The notes under the pieces were generated by a model. That model was not told the origin of the DNA. It did no database searches and saw nothing but the letters and a program-made list of their open reading frames with translations. A stretch of 64,000 nucleotides of DNA from Mytilus californianus (taxonomy: Eukaryota; Mollusca; Bivalvia; Mytilida; Mytilidae). Shown in pieces: positions 33,690 to 43,900 of this stretch (its first letter is position 1; each line of letters starts with the position of its first letter). The stretch covers positions 87,732,324 through 87,796,323 of the forward strand of contig NW_026262723.1 in assembly GCF_021869535.1 (NCBI RefSeq), read 5' to 3'. Made by a program: the position numbers and the translations under genes.

Positions 33690-34120
33690 TTTCTCGGTTA
33701 CATTTTTGAAAGTATCAACAATTTACATGTCTACCTCTTCCAATTAAACATTTATCGTACTAGGTTCACGTGAATCATTTGTTTCATTTTTTCTTTTAAA
33801 TTTATTCCGTAAAAATGTTTGATAACATATTGACACGGTGTATTGTCATAATATCAAATTATTTTTAGTGCAATAAAGTCAATCATTCATCCTACATTTG
33901 AGAGTGATGTGTATATGTAGATGAAACCAATGGATTTGTTTTGGTGGGTCATTAAGAAACGACATCTCACTCTTCTGACTTTCTCACCTTATGGTTACGA
34001 TCGCATTTTTCCACTGCCGAAAACTCTATAGTTTGATGCAGATAATCATTATGAGTTAGAAATAGATTGAGTAGAAAATCTCTTAATAGTAAATACATTT
34101 GTGCAATATATATGCTTTAT
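33690..34120 (+). repeat. Local segmental duplication, copy 2
   Basis: Diverged counterpart of 30680-30900 plus 32070-32420, without the TIR transposon. It gives an approximate empty site for that insertion. Confidence 0.5.
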
Positions 34121-34179
34121 GCAGTTCCCTGAATGTTGATCAAAATAAGATACTTATAGTAAACGATCCTTAATGTTCC

Positions 34180-34440
34180 TGCAGTTCCCCAGTTGAAGTT
34201 GATATCCATTACTTGCTAGAATGCCCATCATATTACAACCAAAGAATATCTCTGGTCAATGATCTTATAAATATGAACATATGCATTGATATTGAAACGT
34301 TATTGTTTGGAAAAGATGCAGATAATTACGAATTAAAATTTTTGACATAGTTCGTTGTTTCATAAAACGGCAAAGAGATTTTAAATTTCCATGTCAGCAA
34401 TTTTGTTTTTTGTCTTGTTTGCTTAGTTTTTTGTCTTTTC
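34180..34440 (+). pseudogene. LINE RT C-terminal fragment
   Basis: The frame reads SSPVEVDIHYLLECPSYYNQ, the E-x-x-H-(F/Y)-L-L-x-CP-x-Y signature found after the RT domain of many APE-type non-LTR retrotransposons, then ISLVNDLINM and ETLLFGKDADNYELK. A one-base shift in a T run near 34350 moves to FDIVRCFIKRQRDFKF. The part upstream of 34180 is not recognisable as RT, so this is a C-terminal scrap. It may be related to the larger relic at 40.9-43.9 kb. Confidence 0.7.
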
Positions 34441-34804
34441 TTTTCTTTTTTTTTTCTTACTTATGTTTGACTTCTTACTTTGATTTCTATTGCTAATGCT
34501 TAGTTATTTCTATGTTTTGCTGTTAACATACAAGTGTATTATATATGTAAGGAGAGGGCTCAACATAAGTTATTATTGACTTGTGTCCAATCTTATTGCT
34601 TGATTATTGCATTATTATTAAATTAGGTTATACTTACAAGCTGATATTTTTTTTCAATTGTAATATGTACACTACGATTATTCGAGACACTATAGCGATC
34701 TGCTTACATTATGTTAACAACGTAGGTAATCACTTTTCAAAACTTTTTTTTATCGCAAATACCTCTCCTAAAAATGATAAATCTGTTTAACTGATATAAA
34801 ATTA

Positions 34805-34975
34805 AGAAGATGTGGTATGATTGCCAATCAGACAACTCTCCACCAGACACCAACTGACTTAGAAAGTTAGCAACTATACATGTAGGTCTACCTCCGTATG
34901 GCCTTCAACAAAATGAGCAAAACACATACCGCATAGCAAACTATAAAAAGGCACCTACATTGCAAATGAAAAACA
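34805..34975 (-). mobile_element. PLE-5-like solo tail
   Basis: Reverse complement of the PLE-5 landmarks: GAAGATGTGGTATGATTGCC at the terminus, then GACAACTCTCCACCAGAC, ATGGCCTTCAACAAAATGAG and CTATAAAAAGGCACC. Confidence 0.75.
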
Positions 34976-34989
34976 ATTTTAAAATGAAA

Positions 34990-35215
34990 ACAACACTTTA
35001 TAAATGGAATGTGTCCGAAGCGATTTTCTGGATTGACCTTCACCAGGAACGCTAAAAGCCGAATATTTGAATGCCAAGGATGCGTAAGAACAGAAACAGT
35101 GGAAGAATTCTATGACCAAAAAAGACATAGAAATAATGACTAAATTCATCTAAGATCAACTTTGCCTCAGGGAGTTGAAACCTTAGTTTCTAAATAATTT
35201 CTAAATTCATAAACG
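34990..35215 (-). repeat. Dispersed repeat R-A, reversed copy
   Basis: The minus strand gives TTAGAAACTAAGGTTTCAAC, then the GAGGCAAAGTTGATCTTAG block, then GGTCATAGAATTC and GCATCCTTGGCATTC, matching 860-1020 and 54830-54960. Confidence 0.62.
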
Positions 35216-35414
35216 ATAAATTCATTGAAGATATTTATTCTATTGGAGAATTGGAATCCTTGAAATAGTCCGACAATGTTTGTACTGTATACTTCCGTGA
35301 TGTAACTGGTACTGTTTGAGTTCTACGTGTAAACTCTTGTGCTCACTAAAATAGAAACAAAGCCCCCATTTTTATCTACTAGGGCTTTTTACGTATCTAA
35401 ATATGGACAAACAT

Positions 35415-35860
35415 AAAAATAAGAAGATGGGGTATGACTGCCAATGAGACAACTCTCCACAAGAGACCAAATGACACAGAAATTAACAACTATAGGTCAC
35501 CGTACGGCCTTCAACAATGAGCAAAGCCCATAACGCATAGTCAGCTATAAAAGGCCCCGAAATGACAAATGTAAAACAATTCAAACGAGAATTCTAACGG
35601 CCTAATTTATGTACAAAATAATGAACGAAAAACAAATATGTTACACAGCAACAAACGACAACCACTGAATTACAGGCTCCTGACTTGGGACAGGCACAAA
35701 CAGAATGTGGCGGGGTTAAACTAGTTTGTTGGCGCCAAACCCTCCCTCTAACCTTGTACAGTGGTGTAACGGCACAACATAAGAACAGACTGCAAAACAA
35801 TAAACGAAAAACAAATATGAGTCTCAGCAAAAAACGACAACCACTCAATTACAGGCAACA
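35415..35860 (-). mobile_element. PLE-5-like solo tail with internal duplication
   Basis: Terminus GAAGATGGGGTATGACTGCC, then GACAACTCTCCACAAGAG, CACCGTACGGCCTTCAACAA, ATAAAAGGCCCCGAAATGAC and AGGCTCCTGACTTGGGACAG. The segment around AACGAAAAACAAATATG and AACGACAACCACT-AATTACAGG occurs twice, near 35618 and 35800, an internal duplication with period about 183 bp. Confidence 0.75.
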
Positions 35861-36470
35861 AAATTTACGTAACATTTGTTATATACAGAGGATTTTTAAC
35901 TGGACTTTAAATCCTTATGGTAAACTTATTACTCTTAATAAATGATTGTAAAGTTTCACTTTTATGAACAATAATTATAGTGGGAATATACAAATCAACT
36001 TTGTACATGTAATAAAGAAATTAAAGTCGATCGACGTTTTAAATTATGAGAGAATGGGATCAAAATTTTGATGATAAAATCAAGCAACGGAAAACCAATG
36101 TGAAATTATTCTTTAGAAGTGATTAAAGTAAATGAAATGATAGAGCTAATTGTAATAGTGTTTCCTAAGATGGTTACAACAGATAGGTAGGTAAAGCTTT
36201 TGTATATGATCTTGATTCTATACATCTAAACATTACCTGACATGCATATCGTTCCCTGGGGTAAAGAAATTGTCTTCTTCCATCCGGTAGTGAAAACCAT
36301 GCTAAAAAGAGGATATGGTGTCCAATTTCCTGTGCGGGATGCATAAATACGCATATAAGTCCGGTCGCAATGGGGAAATTGCCATGCTATGAAAGTTTAA
36401 GAACGCTGACATCAACTATATGAAGATCTGTAGGTGGCCTGTTGCAAAGAAACATTTCCGCTCCAATCCA
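35861..36470. other. AT-rich sequence, no gene seen
   Basis: GTGCGGGATGCATAAATACGC near 36333 is echoed near 55407 (with TATAAATAC), the only shared element noticed. Confidence 0.4.
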
Positions 36471-36471
36471 A

Positions 36472-36712
36472 CTTTGTGTTGTGGAAGGAGGTGCACACGC
36501 TAATCCAATGACTGTTTTAATGAATACAAATCTGTGTTGAGGAAGGAGGTGCACACACTAGTCCATTGACGGTTTTTATGAATACAAAACTGTGTGTTGT
36601 GGAAGGAGGTACACACACTAGTCTATTGATTGTTTTAATGAATACAAAACTGTGTGTTGTGGAAGGAGGTGCACACACTAGTCTATTGACTGTTTTAATG
36701 AATACAAAACAG
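36472..36712. repeat. 60-bp minisatellite, 4 copies
   Basis: Unit runs CTGTGTGTTGTGGAAGGAGG, TGCACACACTAGTCTATTGA, CTGTTTTAATGAATACAAAA. Copies start near 36472, 36531, 36589 and 36649. A minus-strand open frame through it is a by-product of a unit length divisible by three. Confidence 0.9.
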
Positions 36713-37706
36713 CGAGGTTCACAGAATGTGGAAGACATCTGAAAACGCATGCCATAAGACTGTAAAAGTGATCTGTCAAGATGTAAAACATGAAACGTTA
36801 CTCCTATTTATCTTACCCAAGTAACCCGTGTACATCTATCTATTATTTTTATATCCTAATTCGTGCTGGATTGTGTTAATACAATTACACGACAATATTC
36901 ACATATTTTTCTCATGAAAGTTGACAGAAAAAAAAATTACTATCATTTTATCAAACTTAAATTTCAGTTCAATCAGAAAGTCTGCAATGCTTTTGTAATA
37001 ACGTAACAACATCAAAGTCGTAGGACAGGCCTTTTTGTTTGGTGCTTGTTTTGGTTTGAAAAAAATACAAAATAAGTTTCGTATTTACTCTGAAACAGTT
37101 CTGTGTTATAAAACCTTTAAAATATATGTGTAAAGAGAGATACAATGGAAATATGAACTCAATCACTGCCTTTCAACATCTTAAAATGACTTAAACTGTC
37201 TGTAGTATTTGGAACCCCGTGTCACGTTGTTTTCATGAAGTAAAACGTCAAATTTACCATGTTTACGTTTATGTGACAATTTGGTAGACCACATAGGATG
37301 TGTACTATTGTCTTAAATCAAACATATAATTAGACTATTTTGTTATGGAACTGTTCCTCATGTGACGGAATTTTATGTATGACGCTTTAAATTTTGCAAA
37401 CAAGTTCGCGTCATAATTGAAATTTAAATCAATAGTATCATGCTTGTGACCTTTTAGTAAACATCGTTCCCGTAAATGTATTTTTGTTGTACATCATAAT
37501 TTTTGTTGTACATCATCAATAGATTATCAATATGTTATCTTTTTATGAAGAATTACCACTTTGACGTGTTTTACCTGACTTGAATTGTTAAGACTAATAA
37601 TTTTATGCATTTCATATCAATGAAAAAGAAACAATCTATAACGTCGTTTAAAATTTTTGTGACCGGAACCCACAGTTTATATATTTCCTGGTTTTTAGTT
37701 GGCTTT
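36713..37706. other. AT-rich sequence
   Basis: A short duplicate (TTTTTGTTGTACATCAT) lies at 37480-37518. No gene was recognised. Confidence 0.4.
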
Positions 37707-38255
37707 TTTCAATAGATTCAATGGGTTGATAGAAGTATGAGTAATTTTCAATAGATTCAATGGGTTGATAAAGTATGAGTTAGTTTTCAATAGATTCAAT
37801 GGGTTGATAAAGTATGAGTAAGTTTTCAACAGATTCAATGGGTTGATAGAAGTATGAGTAATTTTTCAATAGATTCAATGGGTTGATAAAGTATGAGTAA
37901 GTTTTCAATGGATTCAATGGGTTGATAAAGTATGAGTAATTTTTTAATAGATTCAATGGGTTGATAAAGTATGAGTAATTTTTCAATAAATTTAATGGGT
38001 TGATAAAGTATGAGTAAGTTTTCAAAAGATTCAATGGGTTGATAAAGTATGAGTAATTTTTCAAAAGATTCAATGGGTTAATAAAGTATGAGTAAGTTTT
38101 CAATAGATCGATTAAATGGGTTGATAAAGTATGAGTAAGTTTTCAATAGATTCAATAGGTTGAAAAAGTATGAGTAAGTTTTCGATAGATTCAATGGGTT
38201 GATAAAGTATAAGTAATTTTTCAATAGATTCAATGGGTTGATTAAAGTATGAGCC
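37707..38255. repeat. 39-bp minisatellite, about 14 copies
   Basis: Unit TTTTCAATAGATTCAATGGG then TTGATAAAGTATGAGTAAG, with length variants of one or two bases. Because 39 is divisible by three, the minus strand reads an open repeating frame (NPLNLLKTYSYFI) over part of the array; there is no start context, and indels break it elsewhere, so it is not treated as a gene. Confidence 0.92.
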
Positions 38256-39377
38256 CTAACTAACTATTACGATTTAGGACAAATATACTTGTTTGTTGTG
38301 TGACGAAATAAGCTGTTTGAAGATATCAAATAAAAGTTGTTGTGACATTATCATAGCATGTGATTTTTGTTAATTCTATACATTACAAAGATTTTTTAAC
38401 TTTAAATTAAACATAAATTTATTTCTTGACGATAAATTTTGATTATTCTTTTCCTATCAATGGCATTTATATACATGTATTCGTAAACAAATTTATTGCT
38501 TTCTATATTTACTTATATAAACAGCAACGCAGTACCGAACAGAGCTGTAAGTAAATCTGAGATCTACAACCAGTTTCAGGGGGTTTTATGGCCTAATTGA
38601 TTAAAACAGAGCATAGTACAAATAAGATATTTATCAAACCATAAAGTTTTTGATTTGATCATTCGATAGATATAACATTGGACTATTTTCATAATTTGCA
38701 AAACTATTTACATATTACAAAACTACAATCAATCGATGTTACTCGTCTAGATGCCAGATGAGAATTGTTGAAAACTCATATTAATGATTGAATCTAATCA
38801 ATCTTGGGTAATAAAATTTCGCGGCACAATATATTTGAACTTTCTTGTGTTTTTTGTTTTTCAATTTTCAAGTGTTTAAAATGCGTTTACTATAATTTCA
38901 ATCATGTTGTTATGGTAAAACAGTACTAAAATATCTAGAATGAATATATTGAACTACATGTAATACAAAATCTACAAAATAGTTGTTATTTTTCGCGAAT
39001 GATTGAGCTAAAAAAATAAATGTATTTCACACCATCTGCAAGCCAAATAAACCATTGCAACCATTCTCGTAGATTTCCAATTACTAGCCAAAATTTCAAA
39101 TATACCATGCCCTCTTAACAGTGCCAGATTTAATGTCCCGCATTGCGTTACGGTCTAACTACTTCGCAGTGCCAACAAATTTGGTACAAAGTACCCCCCT
39201 AATATACATGAAATATTTCCCCCTCGAAATAAACCGAAAAAAGTCAATAAATCATATTCCCTACAAATTCATTCAGTTGTGTTACATTAAGAAGTAATGT
39301 CACACATTTGCTTATTATAAAATAATCGGATTAAATCCTTCTATATAAGAAAAATATATAATGAGCTAAAAAAAAAA
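38256..39377. other. AT-rich sequence, no gene seen
   Basis: Nothing recognised. Confidence 0.4.
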
Positions 39378-39520
39378 AAAAAAGAGGCGGAAGAGATACC
39401 AGGGGGACATTCAAAACTCAAAGTCGAAGAATTGACAACGTCCCAGCCAAAAAACAACAAACAACGAAGAGATAAACGAGTCCACCAAACACTACATAGA
39501 ACACAGAGGACTGAGCAATA
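39378..39520 (-). mobile_element. PLE-1 solo tail, short
   Basis: On the plus strand GAGATACCAG, CATTCAAAACTCAAAGTCGA, GACAACGTCCCAGCCAAAAA and AACACTACATAGAACACAGA match the terminal part of the PLE-1 tail reversed. A poly-A run at 39368-39381 flanks its end. Confidence 0.65.
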
Positions 39521-39729
39521 TGATTGGAACATATCCGTTGTCATATGTGGCAAAAATATCTCACAACGGTCATGCAACTAGAAGCACTGTCATTCTCTAT
39601 ACACTGGTGGAATAGGTCACAGGGATACAAACATTCAGAAATATTCAGTGAATATGGTCAATATTTACAAACTCAACTGTATGAATTGAATAAACCATTC
39701 AAGAAATTAACAACTCTGACAATAAATCA

Positions 39730-39945
39730 ACTTAATTTGATCTAGACCTTCGAAACATTTGATCTAGAACTTCGAAATATTTGATCTAGACCTTCGAAAC
39801 ATTTGATCTAGACCTTCGAAACATTTGTTCTAGACCTTCGAATCATGACTTTCGAAACATTTGATCTAGACCTTCGAAAAATTTGATCTAGAACTTCGAA
39901 ACATTTGATCTAGACCTTCGAAACATTTGATCTAGACCTTCGAAA
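39730..39945. repeat. 22-bp minisatellite built from two palindromes
   Basis: About nine copies of ATTTGATCTAGACCTTCGAA plus AC. Each unit carries TCTAGA and TTCGAA, so the array alternates two different 6-bp palindromes at fixed spacing. One copy is damaged near 39840. Confidence 0.92.
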
Positions 39946-40890
39946 AACATTCAAAAGAAAAGGTGGCACTGACGAATACTACAACTTTATATTCCATTAT
40001 AAGCAAAGCACTGGATGAGAAGAATAGCCACTAAAATCATTTCAATTACAGCAAAGTATACATAACTATGACATAACTATATAACTATTTTATTTTCCAT
40101 TCATATTTATCCATATACATAAGTGTCGTTTTTAATCCTAGCTAGTACGGTCCAATTAACAAACGCATTAAAGGCATAACCACGATCCTCAAAAGTCTTA
40201 TAACAACAAATGACATAATAGTGACTGAAATTTTCTTCGGTTAGTAAACACTAAGTGTTGACGCCCCGCTTAGTATACGTTAGTATAATTTACTGTAGGA
40301 TATTTCACTTAACTTAGTATGAGTATTTAGGCTAGAACATCAGCAAGAACTAGGAACAAACCATAGCCCTTTACACCAGCAAAATATGAAAATGTTATAT
40401 TAATAAAAATAGGTCACTAGAATAAAGAATAGAAGCATGTAAAAGACAATCTAAAATCAAAAAAGTATAAATTATCAAAATTACATCTTAGAGCTGTCAG
40501 GTTCTTATTGAGTAATAGATATATATTTTGACCAACATGCTACATATTAGATAATACCAAAAAATCCATATTAGATAATACCAAAAAATCAGTATGATAG
40601 TCAAGAACTTCTCACTAAGTTAGAAATAGAACTATTAATAGACAACTATATCACATCAACTTATTTCATACCACATCAAAATTTGAGGTAACTGGACATG
40701 ACATAGAGCTGTTCTTGACACACATACAAGACATATAAGAAAGTATGAAAAGTAAAGAAAACTTTCAATTATACAACAAACAGATCGAATAATAGATAAA
40801 CTTAAGCAAACAATATGATGCGGACACAGACAAAAGATAATATTATGAAGAAATACAACCTTAGACATCTCATAGCAAGTCAAATTCCAG
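39946..40890. other. AT-rich sequence upstream of the LINE relic
   Basis: May include decayed 5' sequence of the LINE, but no motif is clear. A 24-bp unit (ATATTAGATAATACCAAAAA) is duplicated at 40544-40591. Confidence 0.35.
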
Positions 40891-41121
40891 TACTAATACA
40901 TCATTAAAGGGGAGTAAAAATGCATACAAAATACAGATAAAGACCTACAAGGCACTAGAACGGACAGAAACTGAAAAAAAGGATATATCATTTGATCAAC
41001 AGGACACGAGTATTGATCCAGTGAAGTGGGCAAATCTATAACAGAACAGAACTGCAAGAACCAGGAATTTAGTAGCACATCTTTTATACACATGGCATGT
41101 ATGATATGCAATTAGAGAACG

Positions 41122-41238
41122 CAACCAGAAATACCGTACTGTGTAGTATGTGACCAATTGCTGCACTACACTTGTGAAGGCATTAATGAAGACTTGATAG
41201 GCAAATATGACGAAGATCAATACACATGCAAGAGCTGA
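41122..41238 (+). pseudogene. PHD-like finger of LINE ORF1
   Basis: The frame gives CVVCDQLLHYTCEGINEDL, then DEDQYTCKS and a TGA. The pattern C-x2-C ... H-x2-C ... C-x2-(stop) fits the second half of a PHD finger, with the TGA replacing the final cysteine codon. PHD-type fingers occur in the first protein of several animal LINE groups and here stand upstream of the endonuclease. The N-terminal cysteine pair could not be found because the preceding sequence is decayed. Confidence 0.6.
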
Positions 41239-41492
41239 GTTGCTATGGATATAGAACTATATCACAAAAAAACTTCTATCAAAACCAAACATTTAGAAGA
41301 TACAAATCGAAAACAAAGTCTAGAAGATCAAGAAGTACTAGAATAATGCAGTACACCGAAGCCAATAGTACTAGATATACCAACCAATGGAAATAATGAT
41401 ATAGGAAAGAAAAACAACATATTAGAGAGAGAATAGGAACAGCAACAAACATCAATATTAATACAAAACAGAAAAGACAGCATAAATACAAG

Positions 41493-41800
41493 GATATGGA
41501 AATACACAGCGGCTGAAATATTAACTAGCTAAATAAAGGGCCAGATTAGTCACGACGGAGGATACAAATAGAGATTATACAAACACAATTAATCTCTCAA
41601 GAAGGCAAACAGAAGAGACCATATACAAAAAAGAAATGCAAGGCACTCTCAAACTCAAATATGGAAATACACAGCAGCTGAAAGATTAAATAGCTCAATG
41701 CAGGGCCAGATTAGTCTCGGTAGAGAATACAATTAACCTCTAAAGAATGCATGCAGAAGAGAGCAAATACAATAATGGAAATTCAAGGCCCTCTCAAACA
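41493..41800. repeat. Tandem duplication of about 165 bp in the LINE relic
   Basis: TATGGAAATACACAGC-GCTG, GGGCCAGATTAGTC and AGAAG-GCA-GCAGAAGAGA appear near 41495 and again near 41660, with the copies clearly diverged. Confidence 0.75.
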
Positions 41801-41999
41801 ACCAGTAATTGTAGCAATAACCTTTATAAACAGACATTAAACAAAACAAATGTGAGGTTGAGCAAATCAAGGCTAGAAATGGAAAGTAGAGATCTTAAAA
41901 TAAAAGAAATACATACTAAAAAAAGGAGATTGGAACAGAAAGAAACCGAACCATTTTTAGTGGCAGGATAAACAGAATAAAAGAGAGGATATCATTAAA

Positions 42000-42409
42000 G
42001 GTACACTCAATGTGCAAAATGTGAAGTCAAATGCTCACTATATCAGAAATTTACTAAAGTATGTTCATATATCATTACACAGATTTGCTACACCACATGA
42101 TAAGTATTGAATAAAACTGAAAAATGTCCAATGAAAACTTTCTATCAATAGAACGGCCAGTCAAAAAGTCGAATTGACTATTTTCTCTTTAGAAAGAACG
42201 GTGGAATTGTGAACAAAATTAATGTCCTTGATATAGACACTCAGAATAAATCTGATCATGTACCTGTCTTGTTAACCGTCGAATACCAGCCAAAAAAGCT
42301 CAGAGAAAAAACCTCCGGTTATATAGATAAATCAGAATGGGTTGACTGTAATATCAAAATGTGTAGAGAAACCATAAATAATAACCTTTCAAAGCTTATG
42401 CGGAAATAA
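42000..42409 (+). pseudogene. LINE endonuclease, internally deleted
   Basis: TLNVQNVKSNAHYIRNLLKY matches the N-terminal strand of APE-like LINE endonucleases (the N-x-Q/R-N motif). After a deletion the C-terminal part appears as SRIDYFLFRKNG, then the catalytic SDHVPVLLTVE (serine, aspartate, histidine) near 42253. The central catalytic glutamate, aspartate and asparagine residues are missing. The frame stops at 42407-42409. Inactive remnant. Confidence 0.78.
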
Positions 42410-42827
42410 AAATGAGACATTACGAACAAATAAGTAAGACATTTAATCAATCAAGAACAGCATATAGAATACGGTAGCTTATTGGGTCACATCAAGAAAG
42501 AAATAACGAACTTATAATTAAAATGACTGCAGCAAAAAAAAAATACTAACAGAAGCTGATGTCTCGTAGAGAGTTACAGCTGCAGAAATTTGTTTATGAA
42601 AACCACGACCTTAGATACTAATCTCTTCTACAAATCAACAAACATGCAAAAAAACCCGCCAATATGCAAAACAAAAATACTCAAAATGAATGATAAGACT
42701 ACAGAAGATGGACCAATCAAACTGATAGATGACAAGAGCACGTCCAACAATTAGCTGCTCCAACATTAGAACCACATTTTGTGTTGCTAACCAAATTTTG
42801 TCAATAAAACGGAAGTATTAACACAAG

Positions 42828-43029
42828 TGTCATACAAGTGAGATGTTTAGCTAGCTATAAAACTAGATTAAACCCACCATTTTCTTCGGAAAATGCATGT
42901 ACCAAGTCAGGAATATGACAGTTATTTTTCGCTCGTTCCGATGGTTGATAACGTTTGATTTTGTCAGTTTTTATGGACTTCCCTTTTTCAATTTACCTTG
43001 GAGTTCGGTACTTTTGTTATACTTTTTTT
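42828..43029 (+). mobile_element. PLE-2 solo tail inserted in the LINE
   Basis: TGTCATACAAGTGAGATGTT, TAGCTAGCTATAAAACTAG, CATGTACCAAGTCAGGAATA and TTGGAGTTCGGTACTTTTGT mark the last 200 bases of PLE-2. AGTATTA occurs just outside both ends (42814-42820 and 43037-43043), a possible target duplication. Confidence 0.78.
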
Positions 43030-43099
43030 GACACCGAGTATTAGAACTAATAGAAAAGCAAAACGAAATCATTGAAAAAAAAACAGAATGAGAAAAGGG

Positions 43100-43500
43100 T
43101 TTTGATATTGACCATTTTACAAGGGAGGTAAATATAGCCATAAAAAACTTAAAAGCAGGAAACGCACCAGATGAAGACAGAATATCAGCTGAACACTATA
43201 AGTATTGTATGGATGAGTTAACTCACTTTATAGCATATGTGCTGAATATATTTTTAACATATTTGAATGTTCCAAAGATAAAAAAAAGAATTCTACACAC
43301 CAATCTTGAAATATTATAAGAGTCCTATATAGAGACATGGATATCAAGATAAAATAGGGTGGACAATATACAGATGAGGTTATTGTATTGTAAGGAATAC
43401 AACAAGGCGCAAAACTATCAACTACTCTTTACAAATGATAAAGCAATGCAATACTGGATAGTATTGGAGCAAGTATTGGCAATATACAAGTCCCAGCACC
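43100..43500 (+). pseudogene. LINE RT fragments
   Basis: FDIDHFTREVNIAIKNLKAG, then NAPDEDRISAEHYKYCMDEL corresponds to the RT finger region (the usual LK-x-GKAPG-x-D-x-I block, decayed). After a gap, RVLYRDMDIK, GGQYTDEVIVL and GIQQGAKLSTTLY match the block with the R/GxxQGxxLS motif. The YxDD region is not recognisable. Several stops are present. Confidence 0.72.
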
Positions 43501-43900
43501 TAAAAGTGGAAATTTAAACTCAAAACATCATCATACACGTCTTTCACTTTAAATTATCTCATAAAATTGAGTGGAGGCATCAAGAAATAGAGGCTTTGAT
43601 AAATTTATTGCAACATGACCATGTCAAAAGACAATCCAACAGTATGTTCAGAAAAAGAACATCAGAACAGTTGAACAAAATGAGTATAAATAGGTGAGAA
43701 GCAGTGTGAGATTAGGATTCACCCCCATGACAACAAAAAATCGGAAAACTGTTAATATCAACATGGAGAATGGAGCATCACCCAAATCCTATCTCTTTTT
43801 TTTAGGAACTGGATGAAGACCTAGGGACGCCGAAAGCAAGAACTGTACCACCGTGTTTGATTGACCCGGGAAAGAAATAATCAGGAAAGAACTTCATTAT

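Larger units (their letters stand above)
40891..43900 (+). mobile_element. Decayed APE-type LINE with a PHD-like finger
   Basis: Three protein landmarks lie in the order expected for a non-LTR retrotransposon on the plus strand: a zinc-finger segment (41122-41238), an apurinic-like endonuclease in two pieces (42000-42085 and 42160-42409), and RT fragments (43100-43500). Between the finger and the endonuclease is a lysine- and glutamate-rich stretch (41850-41960). Many stops and frameshifts interrupt it, a segment of about 165 bp is tandemly duplicated (41493-41800), and a PLE-2 tail has inserted at 42828-43029. The clade cannot be fixed by eye. The outer limits are approximate. Confidence 0.7.

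Noticed and set aside
34820..35000. Possible tRNA or small RNA gene among the tails
   Set aside because: No cloverleaf or pol III box pair was found; the sequence is a PLE-5-like tail.
36517..36750. Minus-strand repeat frame
   Set aside because: It reads through the 60-bp minisatellite; the open frame is caused by the unit length.
37780..38103. 107-codon minus-strand frame with 13-residue repeats
   Set aside because: It is the 39-bp minisatellite read in frame; indels break it at both sides and there is no gene context.
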